DNA of 64,000 nucleotides from Winkia neuii (GTDB lineage: Bacteria > Actinomycetota > Actinomycetes > Actinomycetales > Actinomycetaceae): positions 930,001 through 994,000 of the forward strand of contig NZ_CP118946.1 of assembly GCF_029011175.1 (NCBI RefSeq). The letters are read 5' to 3'. The notes under the pieces are model-generated. The model ran no database searches. It was not told the DNA's origin and saw only the letters and a program-made list of their open reading frames with translations. The translations under genes and the position numbers were made by a program. Positions 39,483-48,094 of this stretch are shown here, in pieces; positions within the stretch are counted from its first letter, which is position 1, and each line of letters opens with the position of its first letter.

Positions 39483-39995
39483 ATGTCAGATCTGGAACAG
39501 ATGTACCAGCAGGTGATTCTGGACCATGCCCGCCTGCGTTACGGCAGTGGCGGTTCAGATGGGGATGGCGTTTCTCATCAGGTCAACCCCACATGCGGTG
39601 ATGAGGTCACTCTGGGGTTGTCCCTATCAGACGAGAACAAGATTGCTGAACTGTCCTGGGATGGGAGCGGTTGCTCAATTTCTCAAGCTTCCCTGTCGAT
39701 TATGTCCTCGATGGTGGAAGGCCAATCAGTGGATTATGCAAGGGAGCTATACGAGGCATTCCTGCGAATGATGCACGGTCAAGGAACTTCTCCCAGCGAG
39801 GAGGATCTTGACTTGCTAGAAGATCTGGCTGCTTTTGAGGGCACAGCGAAATTCCCCGCTCGCATCAAATGCGCTTTACTGGGATGGATGGCTCTTATCG
39901 ACTCCATTTCGAAAGCCCAGGCAGGTGGCAAAGGCGAAGCGAGTGGAAGTGCCCCGCACGCTGGATGTGAACCACAAAGGAGCTCAAATGACTAA
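39483..39995 (+). CDS. sufU: Zinc-dependent sulfurtransferase SufU
   Basis: 170 residues, IscU fold of the SufU type. Three conserved cysteines are in NPTCGDEVTL, SGCSISQAS and RIKCALLGW, with the insertion between the second and third that is typical of SufU. It accepts persulfide sulfur from SufS by zinc-ligand swapping. ATG directly follows the sufS stop, and the end overlaps the sufT start by 8 bp. The C-terminal 25 residues are variable and hydrophilic. Confidence 0.94.
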   Translation: MSDLEQMYQQVILDHARLRYGSGGSDGDGVSHQVNPTCGDEVTLGLSLSDENKIAELSWDGSGCSISQASLSIMSSMVEGQSVDYARELYEAFLRMMHGQGTSPSEEDLDLLEDLAAFEGTAKFPARIKCALLGWMALIDSISKAQAGGKGEASGSAPHAGCEPQRSSND

Positions 39996-40446
39996 CCCTA
40001 TGGCTAACCCTGATCCGGTGCCAGAACGCTTTACAGAGCCTGGACCAGCCTCTCTAGCCGATGCCCATCAGGCTAGTCACGATCATGCACCGCAACAGAG
40101 TTTTCGTGAGGTGACCAACGAAGTAGCTGAGGGCGCTACTATTACGGAAGAGGACGTCCTAGAGGCAATGCGAGACGTGATCGATCCGGAGCTTGGGATC
40201 AACGTCGTTGACCTTGGTCTTGTTTACGGGGTCCATATTGACGAAAATAATGCAGTTGTAATGGATATGACGCTGACCTCTGCGGCTTGCCCGCTCACTG
40301 ATGTGATTCAGGACCAGGCTGCTACGGTGCTAGCTTCGATGGTGTCCGCTGTTGCAATCAATTGGGTGTGGATGCCGCCATGGGGACCGGACTGCATCAC
40401 TGAGGAGGGGCGCGAGCAGTTGCGCGCTCTTGGATTCAACGTTTAG
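39988..40446 (+). CDS. sufT: SufT-like metal-sulfur cluster assembly factor (DUF59/MIP18)
   Basis: 152 residues from ATG 39988 with AAAGGAG upstream; an apparent longer frame starts inside sufU and is rejected. The N-terminal 50 residues are polar and probably unstructured; the rest is a DUF59 domain: DVIDPELGINVVDLGLVYG and SAACPLTDVI with the conserved Cys. SufT proteins help maturation or delivery of Fe-S clusters. It is the last gene of the suf operon, ended by the hairpin at 40456. Confidence 0.93.
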   Translation: MTNPMANPDPVPERFTEPGPASLADAHQASHDHAPQQSFREVTNEVAEGATITEEDVLEAMRDVIDPELGINVVDLGLVYGVHIDENNAVVMDMTLTSAACPLTDVIQDQAATVLASMVSAVAINWVWMPPWGPDCITEEGREQLRALGFNV

Positions 40447-40455
40447 ATCCTGTAC

Positions 40456-40497
40456 TTAAAGTAAATGGTGCCGCTCTTGCGGCACCATTTACTTTAA
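40456..40497. terminator. Bidirectional terminator of suf operon and tgt
   Basis: Perfect 19-bp stem (40456-40474 with 40479-40497), loop TCTT, A/T-rich ends giving T tracts in both directions. The tgt stop codon (40494-40496) is inside the right arm. Confidence 0.9.
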
Positions 40498-41708
40498 TTT
40501 CCGTAAAAACGGCCTAGGGTCTCTGTCTTGAAGTCCTCGTAGTATCCCTCTTCAATTGACTTCCTAATATTTGCCACCAGTTGAACAGTGAAGTGTTCGT
40601 TGTGAATAGTGGCCAGGGTAGCCGAGAGCATCTCCTTGGCCTTGAATAGATGATGCAGATAGGCGCGGGAGTAGTGAGTGCATGTATAACAGGTGCAATT
40701 GTCATCCAGAGGACGGAAATCCCGCTTGAATTCGGCTCGGGTGATGTTGACTCTGCCAGTAGGCATGTAGATCGCTGCATTCCTAGCCACCCGGGAGGGG
40801 TTCACACAGTCGAAGGTATCCGCACCGTTTTCTATTGCAGTGAAGAAATCATCAGGTTCAGAAATGCCCAGAAGGTGGCGGGCTTTGTCTTCTGGAAGTT
40901 CTTCACATACCCAGCCGACAATGGTGCCGAGGTTTTCCTTCTCGAGCGCGCCCCCAATACCAAAACCATCAAATGTGGTCCCGTCGATTTCCATCGAACC
41001 TAGATCGCGAGCTGCCTTGCGGCGGAGGTCCTCGTACTGGGCACCTTGCAGAACCCCAAATAGTTGCTGATGGGGCTTGTCAGCTCTCTCTTCGGTGAGC
41101 TTGGCATGGGCACTTAGACAGCGCTCCGCCCACCTGCGAGTCCTCTCTAGGGACGTGACCTGATAGTCGTATGGGTGTACCAGCGAGGTGAGCTCGTCGA
41201 AAGCAAACATAATGTCTGCTCCCAACTGATGCTGTATACGCATAGACACTTCTGGATTGAAGCGATGCTTGGAACCGTCTAGATGGGAACGAAAAACTAC
41301 CCCGTCCTCGTCTACCTTCGCCCTATTTTTTAGCTGCGGTTGCGACACCGGGGCAGTAGTTTTCCCTGAAAACTCTTGCGACAGTACCTTCTTGTAGCCA
41401 GCTCCCAGACTAAGAACTTGGAAGCCGCCAGAATCTGTATAGGTGGGGCCGTCCCAGTTCATGAATTTGGACAGCCCCCCGGCCTCATCGACTATCTCAG
41501 GGCCGGGCTGGAGGTATAGGTGGTATGCGTTAGCAAGTAGGGCATTGGCACCTAGCGACCTCATTGATTCCGGAAGCACCGCTTTTACAGTGGCTTTAGT
41601 TCCTACTGGAATAAAGGCAGGCGTGGGAATATCACCGTGGGGAGTATGAATAATCCCCGTGCGTCCTAATTTCCCATCGAGCCGTGCACCGATATCGAAA
41701 CTTGTCAC
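40494..41708 (-). CDS. tgt: tRNA-guanine transglycosylase
   Basis: 404 residues. Catalytic landmarks: TDSGGFQVLSLG (first Asp), FDGFGIGGAL, GADTFDCVNPSRVARN (nucleophile Asp region) and the zinc site C-x-C-x2-C (CTCYTC) with a later His. It replaces guanine 34 in GUN-anticodon tRNAs with preQ1 or queuine. Where most bacterial Tgt proteins read FDECT, this one reads FDELT; the equivalent Cys (158 in Zymomonas mobilis) shapes the base pocket. A KKVLSQEFSG-containing insertion extends the middle. The DUF165 transporter gene lies directly upstream on the same strand. No preQ1 synthesis genes (queCDEF) are seen here. Confidence 0.93.
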   Translation of the reverse strand: MTSFDIGARLDGKLGRTGIIHTPHGDIPTPAFIPVGTKATVKAVLPESMRSLGANALLANAYHLYLQPGPEIVDEAGGLSKFMNWDGPTYTDSGGFQVLSLGAGYKKVLSQEFSGKTTAPVSQPQLKNRAKVDEDGVVFRSHLDGSKHRFNPEVSMRIQHQLGADIMFAFDELTSLVHPYDYQVTSLERTRRWAERCLSAHAKLTEERADKPHQQLFGVLQGAQYEDLRRKAARDLGSMEIDGTTFDGFGIGGALEKENLGTIVGWVCEELPEDKARHLLGISEPDDFFTAIENGADTFDCVNPSRVARNAAIYMPTGRVNITRAEFKRDFRPLDDNCTCYTCTHYSRAYLHHLFKAKEMLSATLATIHNEHFTVQLVANIRKSIEEGYYEDFKTETLGRFYGN

Positions 41709-42389
41709 TTATTTAGCCTCCAGGTACTCTGTCTCAGCCTTTTTCAGTAGGTGAATGACTGTGTACGTAACTGGTAGCAGTACAACTTCGAGTAAGCATT
41801 TATAAACGTACCCAGTCAGTACATAGTTTAGGAACTGGGCACCGGTAATGATCCCATAAAACGCTATTGTGCAGAAGATAGTTGTGTCAGCCAGCTCACC
41901 GACGAGTGTTGACGAGATCAGGCGCACCCACAAGTGGTTTTCGCCGAAGCGGTTTTTGATTGCTACCAGGACTTTTGAATTGAGTAGTTGCCCCACCAAG
42001 TATCCGCAGACTGAGGCAGCGACGATTCGCGGTACAAAGCCGAGCACGGCTTCAAAAGCTGCCTGGTTTTCGTATCCGGGGCCAACTGGAGCAACTTGGA
42101 CTAGATAGAAGATTGCTGAGGCCAGGATGGACATAGCGAATCCCACGATGATCGTTCGTTTCGCTGCCCGGTAGCCGTATATTTCAGAGAGCACGTCTGC
42201 CAGGATGTAAGTGAATGGGAATAGAATTGCGCCCCCGTCGAAGATCAGTGAAAATCCTGCAATGGGGGTGTCGACCGAGATCAATTTGGTTGCCGCGATA
42301 TTCGAGAGCAGCAGAAAAGATACGAAAAAAATCGCGATCAGATCGTAGAAGCGGGAGGAATTTCTGGGTTGGTATCGCACTGAGGCCAT
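41709..42389 (-). CDS. Queuosine precursor transporter, DUF165/YhhQ family
   Basis: 226 residues from ATG 42389 (MASVRYQPR). The frame is open to 42464, but that would overlap the PucR gene by 62 bp and lacks family support. Six hydrophobic segments, with NIAATKLISVD, FPFTYILADVLSEIYGYR and the inner basic GYRAAKR loop typical of YhhQ/DUF165. E. coli YhhQ imports preQ0 and preQ1. It adjoins tgt with no gap (its TAA is just beyond the tgt start), so the two form a transporter-plus-transglycosylase salvage unit. The substrate could be queuine, preQ1 or preQ0. Confidence 0.88.
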   Translation of the reverse strand: MASVRYQPRNSSRFYDLIAIFFVSFLLLSNIAATKLISVDTPIAGFSLIFDGGAILFPFTYILADVLSEIYGYRAAKRTIIVGFAMSILASAIFYLVQVAPVGPGYENQAAFEAVLGFVPRIVAASVCGYLVGQLLNSKVLVAIKNRFGENHLWVRLISSTLVGELADTTIFCTIAFYGIITGAQFLNYVLTGYVYKCLLEVVLLPVTYTVIHLLKKAETEYLEAK

Positions 42390-42402
42390 GTAGGCGATTT
42401 TA

Positions 42403-43860
42403 TTACCTTTCTGATAGTGCTCGCAGCGAAAACCACAGCTGTGCACGTGCAGCCGGGTCATCAAGATTGATAGCTAACGCACGTCCGGCAGCTCCAAGTT
42501 TTGCCCGCACAGTGTTGCGATGCATTCCGGTTTCCTTTGCCACCTGCGCGATGTTGCCATTTGTGGAGATGAAGGCGTCTAGTAGCGAGAGCATCTCATC
42601 ATTTCCATTCGCCGCCGCAAGGAAGTCCTTGGCCCACAGTCGCGCATCTTTGGCGCCCACCAATGCCATCATGGCGTTACCTGAGATCTCATCCCAGGTA
42701 ACCTGCTTGCGGGTGGGAGAAGTTTTCTTTAGGGCAAGCTCAGCGGTTTGCGCGGAATCGTCGGCCTCTTTTTGGCGACGCACAGCCCCGATGCCAGCTT
42801 GTAGGTCAAAATCTGCCAATTTCGACAGCAAAAGTGGCATACCGTCGGAGGGGACCAATATTTGCAGTCGATTCTTGGTCAGTTTGAGTGGAACGGAAAA
42901 GTGTGAATCTATTTGTTTGTGTGCCCGGGCTAACTCAGATCGATCTCCTTTTGCCGCAACAAATGCCAATTTAGGGGCGAGTCGATTGGCGCGTGGGTAT
43001 GCGAGCGAATAGATTTCACGGGCAGTATGCCTGTCACCTGATAGGAAGAGTTCTAAACATCGTGCTGACAATGCTAGGCGACTCTCTGCCAACCTTTCGG
43101 TAATGGTCAGTGAAGTCTGAAGTAGTAGCGCACTCGTGGAAATAGCGTTTCGCATCCAACTGAGCAGAGGGCGTTGGGTTTGCAATACCAGATATGCATC
43201 GTGGCCTTTGAAACTTGCTGTGGGAAGAACGATGGTATCGCCGGTTGGGCTTTGCTCAGTAATAGCTGCGGCCTGACAGTTTTGCACCGTCTCCAATAAT
43301 ATACGTTTGCTCGGTGAGGGATTGCCTGCTGCGCTTATGACCTCTTCGGCAGTGACAAGTGCCGTGTTGGCGCGCGTTATTCGTGCTAATCGGTCGATGA
43401 TCGTCGCAAGGGGATTTTGTGATGACGCGGCTTGGATCAAGCTTTGCTGAGCTTTCCCAAGAAGTCGAGCAGAAGCAACTGCTTCGGCCTCTAGGAGGTC
43501 TGCGACCAAGCGTGAGATCCGCACAAAGTTAGTCGCTTCTGGCACCTCGATAAGATTTAGTCCGTGCTCGCGAGCGGCGGTTAAAAGTTCCCTGGGGACT
43601 TGCCTCTGCCAGGGACCAACACCGAAGGCGAGGGCGGATACGTGTGCTTTGTTTAGTCGCTCTACATACTCCTCCCATTGGTGCTCAGTTTTTGGGGATC
43701 CGCAGGAAGTAGTGAGCACTAGTTCTCCGCCCTCTAAAAAAGGGGTGGGATTGAGGTGTTCTGTTACTGCTACCCACCTTATTGAGGCGTGAGGGTGCGG
43801 ACACCAGAGCGATACCAGTTTGATACTTGGGTGGTGGATAACGTCTGAAATGCTCGCCAT
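42403..43860 (-). CDS. PucR-family transcriptional regulator
   Basis: 485 residues. The N-terminal PucR sensor-like domain (about 1-125; HPSIKLVSLWCPHP, then FLEGGELVLTT) and C-terminal HTH_30 domain (about 425-485; GNIAQVAKETGMHRNTVRAKL) are both clear; the middle holds a GGDEF-like CdaR region. PucR/CdaR-type proteins usually activate catabolic genes in response to the substrate. It is divergent from gabT with a 113-bp gap holding paired GTGCAC sites, so it is the probable regulator of the GABA genes. ATG 43860 has no strong ribosome site; transcription start could coincide with it. Confidence 0.9.
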   Translation of the reverse strand: MASISDVIHHPSIKLVSLWCPHPHASIRWVAVTEHLNPTPFLEGGELVLTTSCGSPKTEHQWEEYVERLNKAHVSALAFGVGPWQRQVPRELLTAAREHGLNLIEVPEATNFVRISRLVADLLEAEAVASARLLGKAQQSLIQAASSQNPLATIIDRLARITRANTALVTAEEVISAAGNPSPSKRILLETVQNCQAAAITEQSPTGDTIVLPTASFKGHDAYLVLQTQRPLLSWMRNAISTSALLLQTSLTITERLAESRLALSARCLELFLSGDRHTAREIYSLAYPRANRLAPKLAFVAAKGDRSELARAHKQIDSHFSVPLKLTKNRLQILVPSDGMPLLLSKLADFDLQAGIGAVRRQKEADDSAQTAELALKKTSPTRKQVTWDEISGNAMMALVGAKDARLWAKDFLAAANGNDEMLSLLDAFISTNGNIAQVAKETGMHRNTVRAKLGAAGRALAINLDDPAARAQLWFSLRALSER

Positions 43861-43867
43861 GTATCAA

Positions 43868-43906
43868 TTGTGCACAAAAGTATTTAAAAATATGTGCACT
43901 TTGACA
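43868..43906. promoter_or_regulatory. Candidate operator and -35 element upstream of gabT
   Basis: Palindrome TTGTGCACAA (43868-43877) and a second GTGCAC (43894-43899) lie 24 bases apart, with TTGACA (43901-43906) immediately after. No good -10 stands 17-19 bases further on, which would suit an activator-dependent promoter. GTGCACAAA recurs at 50658. Assignment to the adjacent PucR protein is inference. Confidence 0.5.
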
Positions 43907-43973
43907 GTAGCGGGAATGTGAGTGGGACCATAGTCTCATGTCTGACAGCATTACTAAATGTTGGAGGACGAAG

Positions 43974-45296
43974 ATGTCGAAACTACCATTCCCACAGGTA
44001 CGTAACATTGTTACTGACCTGCCGGGACCTAAATCGGAAGCATTTGCAAAACGGAAGCAAGATGCTGTCTCGGCCTGTGTTGCTACGCAAAATCCTATTT
44101 ATGCGCAGTATGCAGGGGGAGGCGTCATTGTTGACCTAGATGGAAACAGCTTTATCGACATGGGGTCAGGCATCGCGGTTACTACCGTCGGTGCTAGCAA
44201 CGAACGAGTCGCTAAAGCAATTAAGGAACAGGCTGACAAGTTCACGCACACCTGTTTTATGACTACTCCATATGAGGGGTATGTCGAGGTATGCGAGTTC
44301 TTGAATCAGGCGACTCCGGGTGATTTCCCTAAACGGTCGGTACTGCTCAACTCTGGCTCAGAGGCGGTCGAAAACGCCGTCAAGGTCGCTAGGCGTTTCA
44401 CTGGCAAGCCCGCTGTTGCCGCCTTCGAACACGCCTACCACGGACGCACGAATTTGACTATGGCAATGACGGCGAAGGTAGATCCTTATAAGTCAGGCTA
44501 TGGCCCATTTGCCCCGGAAATCTATCGCATGCCAATGTCTAATCCCTATCGTGACGGGCTAGATGGTGATCAGGCAGCCAAACGCACTATCAATTGGCTC
44601 GAGAAAATGATTGGGGCTAAGAGCTTAGCTTGCATAGTGATAGAGCCGTTGCAAGGGGAGGGCGGATTTATCGTTCCAGCTCCCGGCTTCTTGCAGAATC
44701 TGGCTAAGTGGGCAAAGGAAAATGACGTTGTCTTTGTAGCTGACGAAGTGCAGTGTGGATACGGCAGAACTGGCAAGATGTTCGACTCAGAATGGGAAGG
44801 CATTGAACCGGACGTCATCTGCACTGCGAAGGGAATTGCCGGGGGCATGCCGCTGTCAGCAATTACCGGTCGCGAGGAGATAATGAATGCGGGCGTTCCG
44901 GGTGGCCTCGGCGGTACCTACGGAGGAAACCCGGTATCTTGTGCGGCAGCGCTCGCAGTAGCTGAATCGATAAAGAACGATGGGCTGCTCGAGGTTGCTC
45001 AGAAATTCGAGCAAATTATTTCTAAACGCATGGGCGATTTGGCTGCTAGGGACAATCGCATAGGCGATGTGCGTGGACGCGGCGCAATGATGGCAATCGA
45101 GCTCGTCGATGAAGCTGGAGCTCCGGACGCCGCCCTCGCAAAAGAGATCCAGAAGCGTGCATACCAGGCAGGAGTAATCCTGCTTTCTTGTGGTACCGAA
45201 GGCAACGTCATTCGAATGTTGCCTCCGCTTTCAATGCCCGAAGAGCTACTTGAAGAGGCTTTGGGCGTTATCGAAGAAATTCTAAAGGAGATATAA
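43974..45296 (+). CDS. gabT: 4-aminobutyrate aminotransferase
   Basis: 440 residues from ATG 43974 with GGAGG seven bases upstream (a longer ATG at 43938 lacks one). Class III aminotransferase: NSGSEAVENAVKVAR, the EPLQGEGGF segment, VADEVQCGYGRTG and the PLP lysine Lys286 in TAKGIAGGMPL. It moves the amino group of GABA to 2-oxoglutarate, giving succinate semialdehyde and glutamate. Lying with a glutamate dehydrogenase and a semialdehyde dehydrogenase strongly supports GABA, though 5-aminovalerate or beta-alanine are possible substrates. gdh starts one base after its stop. Confidence 0.92.
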   Translation: MSKLPFPQVRNIVTDLPGPKSEAFAKRKQDAVSACVATQNPIYAQYAGGGVIVDLDGNSFIDMGSGIAVTTVGASNERVAKAIKEQADKFTHTCFMTTPYEGYVEVCEFLNQATPGDFPKRSVLLNSGSEAVENAVKVARRFTGKPAVAAFEHAYHGRTNLTMAMTAKVDPYKSGYGPFAPEIYRMPMSNPYRDGLDGDQAAKRTINWLEKMIGAKSLACIVIEPLQGEGGFIVPAPGFLQNLAKWAKENDVVFVADEVQCGYGRTGKMFDSEWEGIEPDVICTAKGIAGGMPLSAITGREEIMNAGVPGGLGGTYGGNPVSCAAALAVAESIKNDGLLEVAQKFEQIISKRMGDLAARDNRIGDVRGRGAMMAIELVDEAGAPDAALAKEIQKRAYQAGVILLSCGTEGNVIRMLPPLSMPEELLEEALGVIEEILKEI

Positions 45297-45297
45297 C

Positions 45298-46551
45298 ATG
45301 ACTCAGAAGGCACAGGGGCCTTATGAGGATGCGAAGAATCAGCTTAAGAAGGCTCAGGAGATCCTTGGGTTTTCAGATGCTGACTACGACCTCTTGGCCA
45401 TTCCGCGGCGTGAGATGAGCGTTGCGATCCCCGTAAAACGCGACGATGGTACTCGGGAAGTACTTCACGGCTACCGAGTGCAGCACAATTTGTCTCGCGG
45501 TCCTGCCAAAGGCGGCATTCGATTCGCAAAGCAAGTTGACATCGACGAAGTCCGGGCACTGGCAATGTGGATGAGCTGGAAGTGCGCACTGCTGTCACTT
45601 CCGTATGGCGGCGCTAAAGGTGGCGTCCGAATCGATCCTAGCCAATACTCTCAGGCGGAATTGGAACGGGTTACTCGTCGGTTCACCGCGGAAATTTTGC
45701 CGATCATAGGTCCAGAAAAAGATGTTCCTGCGCCAGACGTAGGAACCAACGAACAGACAATGGCGTGGCTGATGGATACCTATTCACAGTCTGTCGGATA
45801 CACGGTTCCCGGCGCGTGCACCGGTAAGCCGGTAGAGCTGGGAGGCTCGCTCGGCAGAGCAGAATCCACCTCCTTGGGCGTGTTCCTCATGGTCAAAGCT
45901 GCCCTGCAGAAGTTGGGCGTGAATATTGAGGGCGCTACTGCAACGGTGCAGGGATTTGGCAAGGTAGGTCGCGGCGCCGCGAAATTTATGGAGCAAGCCG
46001 GCATTAAGGTAGTTGCCATTTCTGACGTATATGGCGCTATTCGCAATGACGAAGGAATCGATGTCAAGGCGCTGGGCGAACATGTTGACGCGACCGGAAA
46101 GGTGGTTGACTTCCCGGGAGCATCGGCAATGGATCCCGAAGACGTCTTGATGCTGGATGTAGACGTGGTGGTTCCCGCAGCAATTGAAGGTGTGATTCGC
46201 GAAGATAACGCGAAGAACATCAAGGCTCCGATTATCGTCGAAGCTGCAAACGGTCCCACAACTTCTGATGCAGATGAGATCCTGAATAAGGAAGGCAAAC
46301 TCATCGTTCCAGATATTCTTGCTAACTCCGGTGGCGTACTAGTTTCGTACTACGAATGGGTGCAGTCCAGGGATAACTTCTTCTGGGACATCGAGCGAGT
46401 GCAGAACGAACAATCTCGGCGCATGTTGGCTGCCTGGGAAGAGGTCGATGAGTATGCGACTGAAAAGGATGTGACTCTGCGAGTAGCTGCCACGGCGTTG
46501 GCTGTGGATCGTGTCTTGCATGCTCACAAACTACGCGGGCTATACCCGTGA
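45298..46551 (+). CDS. gdh: Glu/Leu/Phe/Val family glutamate dehydrogenase
   Basis: 417 residues, the 410-430 range of NAD-type catabolic glutamate dehydrogenases. MSWKCALLSLPYGGAKGG holds the catalytic lysines (K in WKCALL and AKGG), VPAPDVGTNEQTMAW the catalytic Asp, VQGFGKVGRGA the dinucleotide site, and VSYYEWVQ near the end a Ser/Tyr signature of the family. It deaminates glutamate to 2-oxoglutarate. Placed between gabT and gabD it would regenerate the 2-oxoglutarate used by GabT and release ammonia. A leucine-type specificity cannot be excluded. A GAGGT-type site lies upstream of the next gene. Confidence 0.92.
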   Translation: MTQKAQGPYEDAKNQLKKAQEILGFSDADYDLLAIPRREMSVAIPVKRDDGTREVLHGYRVQHNLSRGPAKGGIRFAKQVDIDEVRALAMWMSWKCALLSLPYGGAKGGVRIDPSQYSQAELERVTRRFTAEILPIIGPEKDVPAPDVGTNEQTMAWLMDTYSQSVGYTVPGACTGKPVELGGSLGRAESTSLGVFLMVKAALQKLGVNIEGATATVQGFGKVGRGAAKFMEQAGIKVVAISDVYGAIRNDEGIDVKALGEHVDATGKVVDFPGASAMDPEDVLMLDVDVVVPAAIEGVIREDNAKNIKAPIIVEAANGPTTSDADEILNKEGKLIVPDILANSGGVLVSYYEWVQSRDNFFWDIERVQNEQSRRMLAAWEEVDEYATEKDVTLRVAATALAVDRVLHAHKLRGLYP

Positions 46552-46567
46552 TCGAGAGGTTATAGAG

Positions 46568-48043
46568 ATGTCTGTAGAGATACCAAGTTCGTTGCAGGCG
46601 TTTGTCCGGGGTCTTAATCCTGAAGAAGGTGTATGGATTGCCGGCAAAGCCAGGGCGGCGAGCGATGGCAAGACCTTCCCTGTCTATGATCCGGCTACCA
46701 CTGAGGTCATAGCGTCGGTTTCCTCCGGCACTAGGCAGGACGCTTCTGCGGCGGTGGATGCAGCAGAAGCTGCTTTCGAGGGATGGGCAGATACCTCTCC
46801 GCGTGAGCGAGCCGAGATTCTTCGCAAGGCCTTCACACTCATGCTCGAGCAGGCTGAACCGTTGGCTGGGCTAATGGCCTGGGAGAACGGCAAAGCTATG
46901 TCCGATGCGAAGGGCGAAGTAACCTATGCGGCGGAATTTTTCAGGTGGTATTCCGAGGAAGCCGTCCGGTCAGATGGGGACTATGCGGTTCCGCCGGCTG
47001 GCGGAACCCGTCTTATGGTGACGCATAAACCGATCGGAATAGCTGCACTGATCACCCCGTGGAACTTCCCGGCAGCCATGGCGACCAGGAAGATCGCACC
47101 AGCTCTTGCAGCAGGTTGCACAGTGGTGTTAAAGATGGCCTCTGAAACACCACTTACCGCGTTGGCGGTCATGCGGATATTGAAGGAAGCCGGGGTGCCA
47201 GATGGTGTTGTCAACATGGTGCCATCGCAAAGCTCGGCTGACATATCCGAGACCTGGTTGGCTGATCCTAGAGTCCGTATTATCTCGTTTACAGGCTCCA
47301 CAGCAGTAGGATCCTTGCTTATGCAGCAGGCTGCGAAGCGAATCGTCAATTCGTCTATGGAACTTGGTGGCAATGCATCCTTCATCGTAGGCGCTAATGC
47401 AGATGTTGACGCCGCGGTGGAGGGCACGATGGTCGCCAAATTCCGTAATGGGGGACAGGCTTGTACGGCAGCAAACCGGCTGTACGTTAATGCCTCCGTA
47501 GCCCAGGAATTCAAGGAAAAACTGTGCGCGAAGGTGAAAGATCTGAAGGTTGGGTCTGCGTTTACCGAGGGTGTCGAAATCGGCCCGTTGGTGAATCGCA
47601 AGGCGTTAGATGGGTTGCATCAGCTTTTACGCGATGCTGAATCTGAAGGTGCTGAAGTGCTTGCTTCGGCTGAGCTTCCAGATCTCGAGGGATATTTCCT
47701 ACCTCCTCAGGTAATTGAGGTAAAGGATAATTCCTCCTCGTTATTCCAAAACGAGATTTTCGGTCCTATTGCGCCAATATTGGTGTGGTCGGATGAAGAA
47801 CAGATGCTGAAGGATGTAAATTCTACCGAGATGGGGCTGGCCTCCTATATATACGGAGACTTGCAATGGGCATTGAGGACTGCCGAGAAGATTGACGCTG
47901 GCATGGTTGGCGTCAATCGAGGGCTAGTTTCCGATCCTGCGGCTCCGTTTGGTGGAGTAAAGCAATCTGGAATAGGGCGCGAGGGCGGCCGTGAGGGAGT
48001 CCGCGAATTCCAAGAGACGCAGTACTTTAGCGTAGCTTGGTAG
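46568..48043 (+). CDS. gabD: Succinate-semialdehyde dehydrogenase
   Basis: 491 residues from ATG 46568, preceded by GAGAGGT; the frame opens earlier (46511) inside gdh but has no ribosome site there. Aldehyde dehydrogenase fold: PWNFPAAMATRK, FTGSTAVGSLL (cofactor loop), MELGGNASFIV (general base Glu) and GQACTAANRLYV (catalytic Cys), then the PFGGVKQSGIGREGG C-terminus. It oxidises succinate semialdehyde to succinate with NAD(P). The segment VVLKMASETPL has Met where most members have Pro. It ends the gabT-gdh-gabD operon at the hairpin at 48051. Confidence 0.93.
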   Translation: MSVEIPSSLQAFVRGLNPEEGVWIAGKARAASDGKTFPVYDPATTEVIASVSSGTRQDASAAVDAAEAAFEGWADTSPRERAEILRKAFTLMLEQAEPLAGLMAWENGKAMSDAKGEVTYAAEFFRWYSEEAVRSDGDYAVPPAGGTRLMVTHKPIGIAALITPWNFPAAMATRKIAPALAAGCTVVLKMASETPLTALAVMRILKEAGVPDGVVNMVPSQSSADISETWLADPRVRIISFTGSTAVGSLLMQQAAKRIVNSSMELGGNASFIVGANADVDAAVEGTMVAKFRNGGQACTAANRLYVNASVAQEFKEKLCAKVKDLKVGSAFTEGVEIGPLVNRKALDGLHQLLRDAESEGAEVLASAELPDLEGYFLPPQVIEVKDNSSSLFQNEIFGPIAPILVWSDEEQMLKDVNSTEMGLASYIYGDLQWALRTAEKIDAGMVGVNRGLVSDPAAPFGGVKQSGIGREGGREGVREFQETQYFSVAW

Positions 48044-48050
48044 CCCTGGA

Positions 48051-48094
48051 TTAGGCAGTTGTGGTCCAACTATATGAGGGCCACAACTGCCTAA
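48051..48094. terminator. Bidirectional terminator between gabD and the permease
   Basis: Perfect 14-bp stem (48051-48064 with 48081-48094), loop of 16 bases. The permease stop codon (48091-48093) lies within the right arm. The T tract after it is short (CTATTT). Confidence 0.75.
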
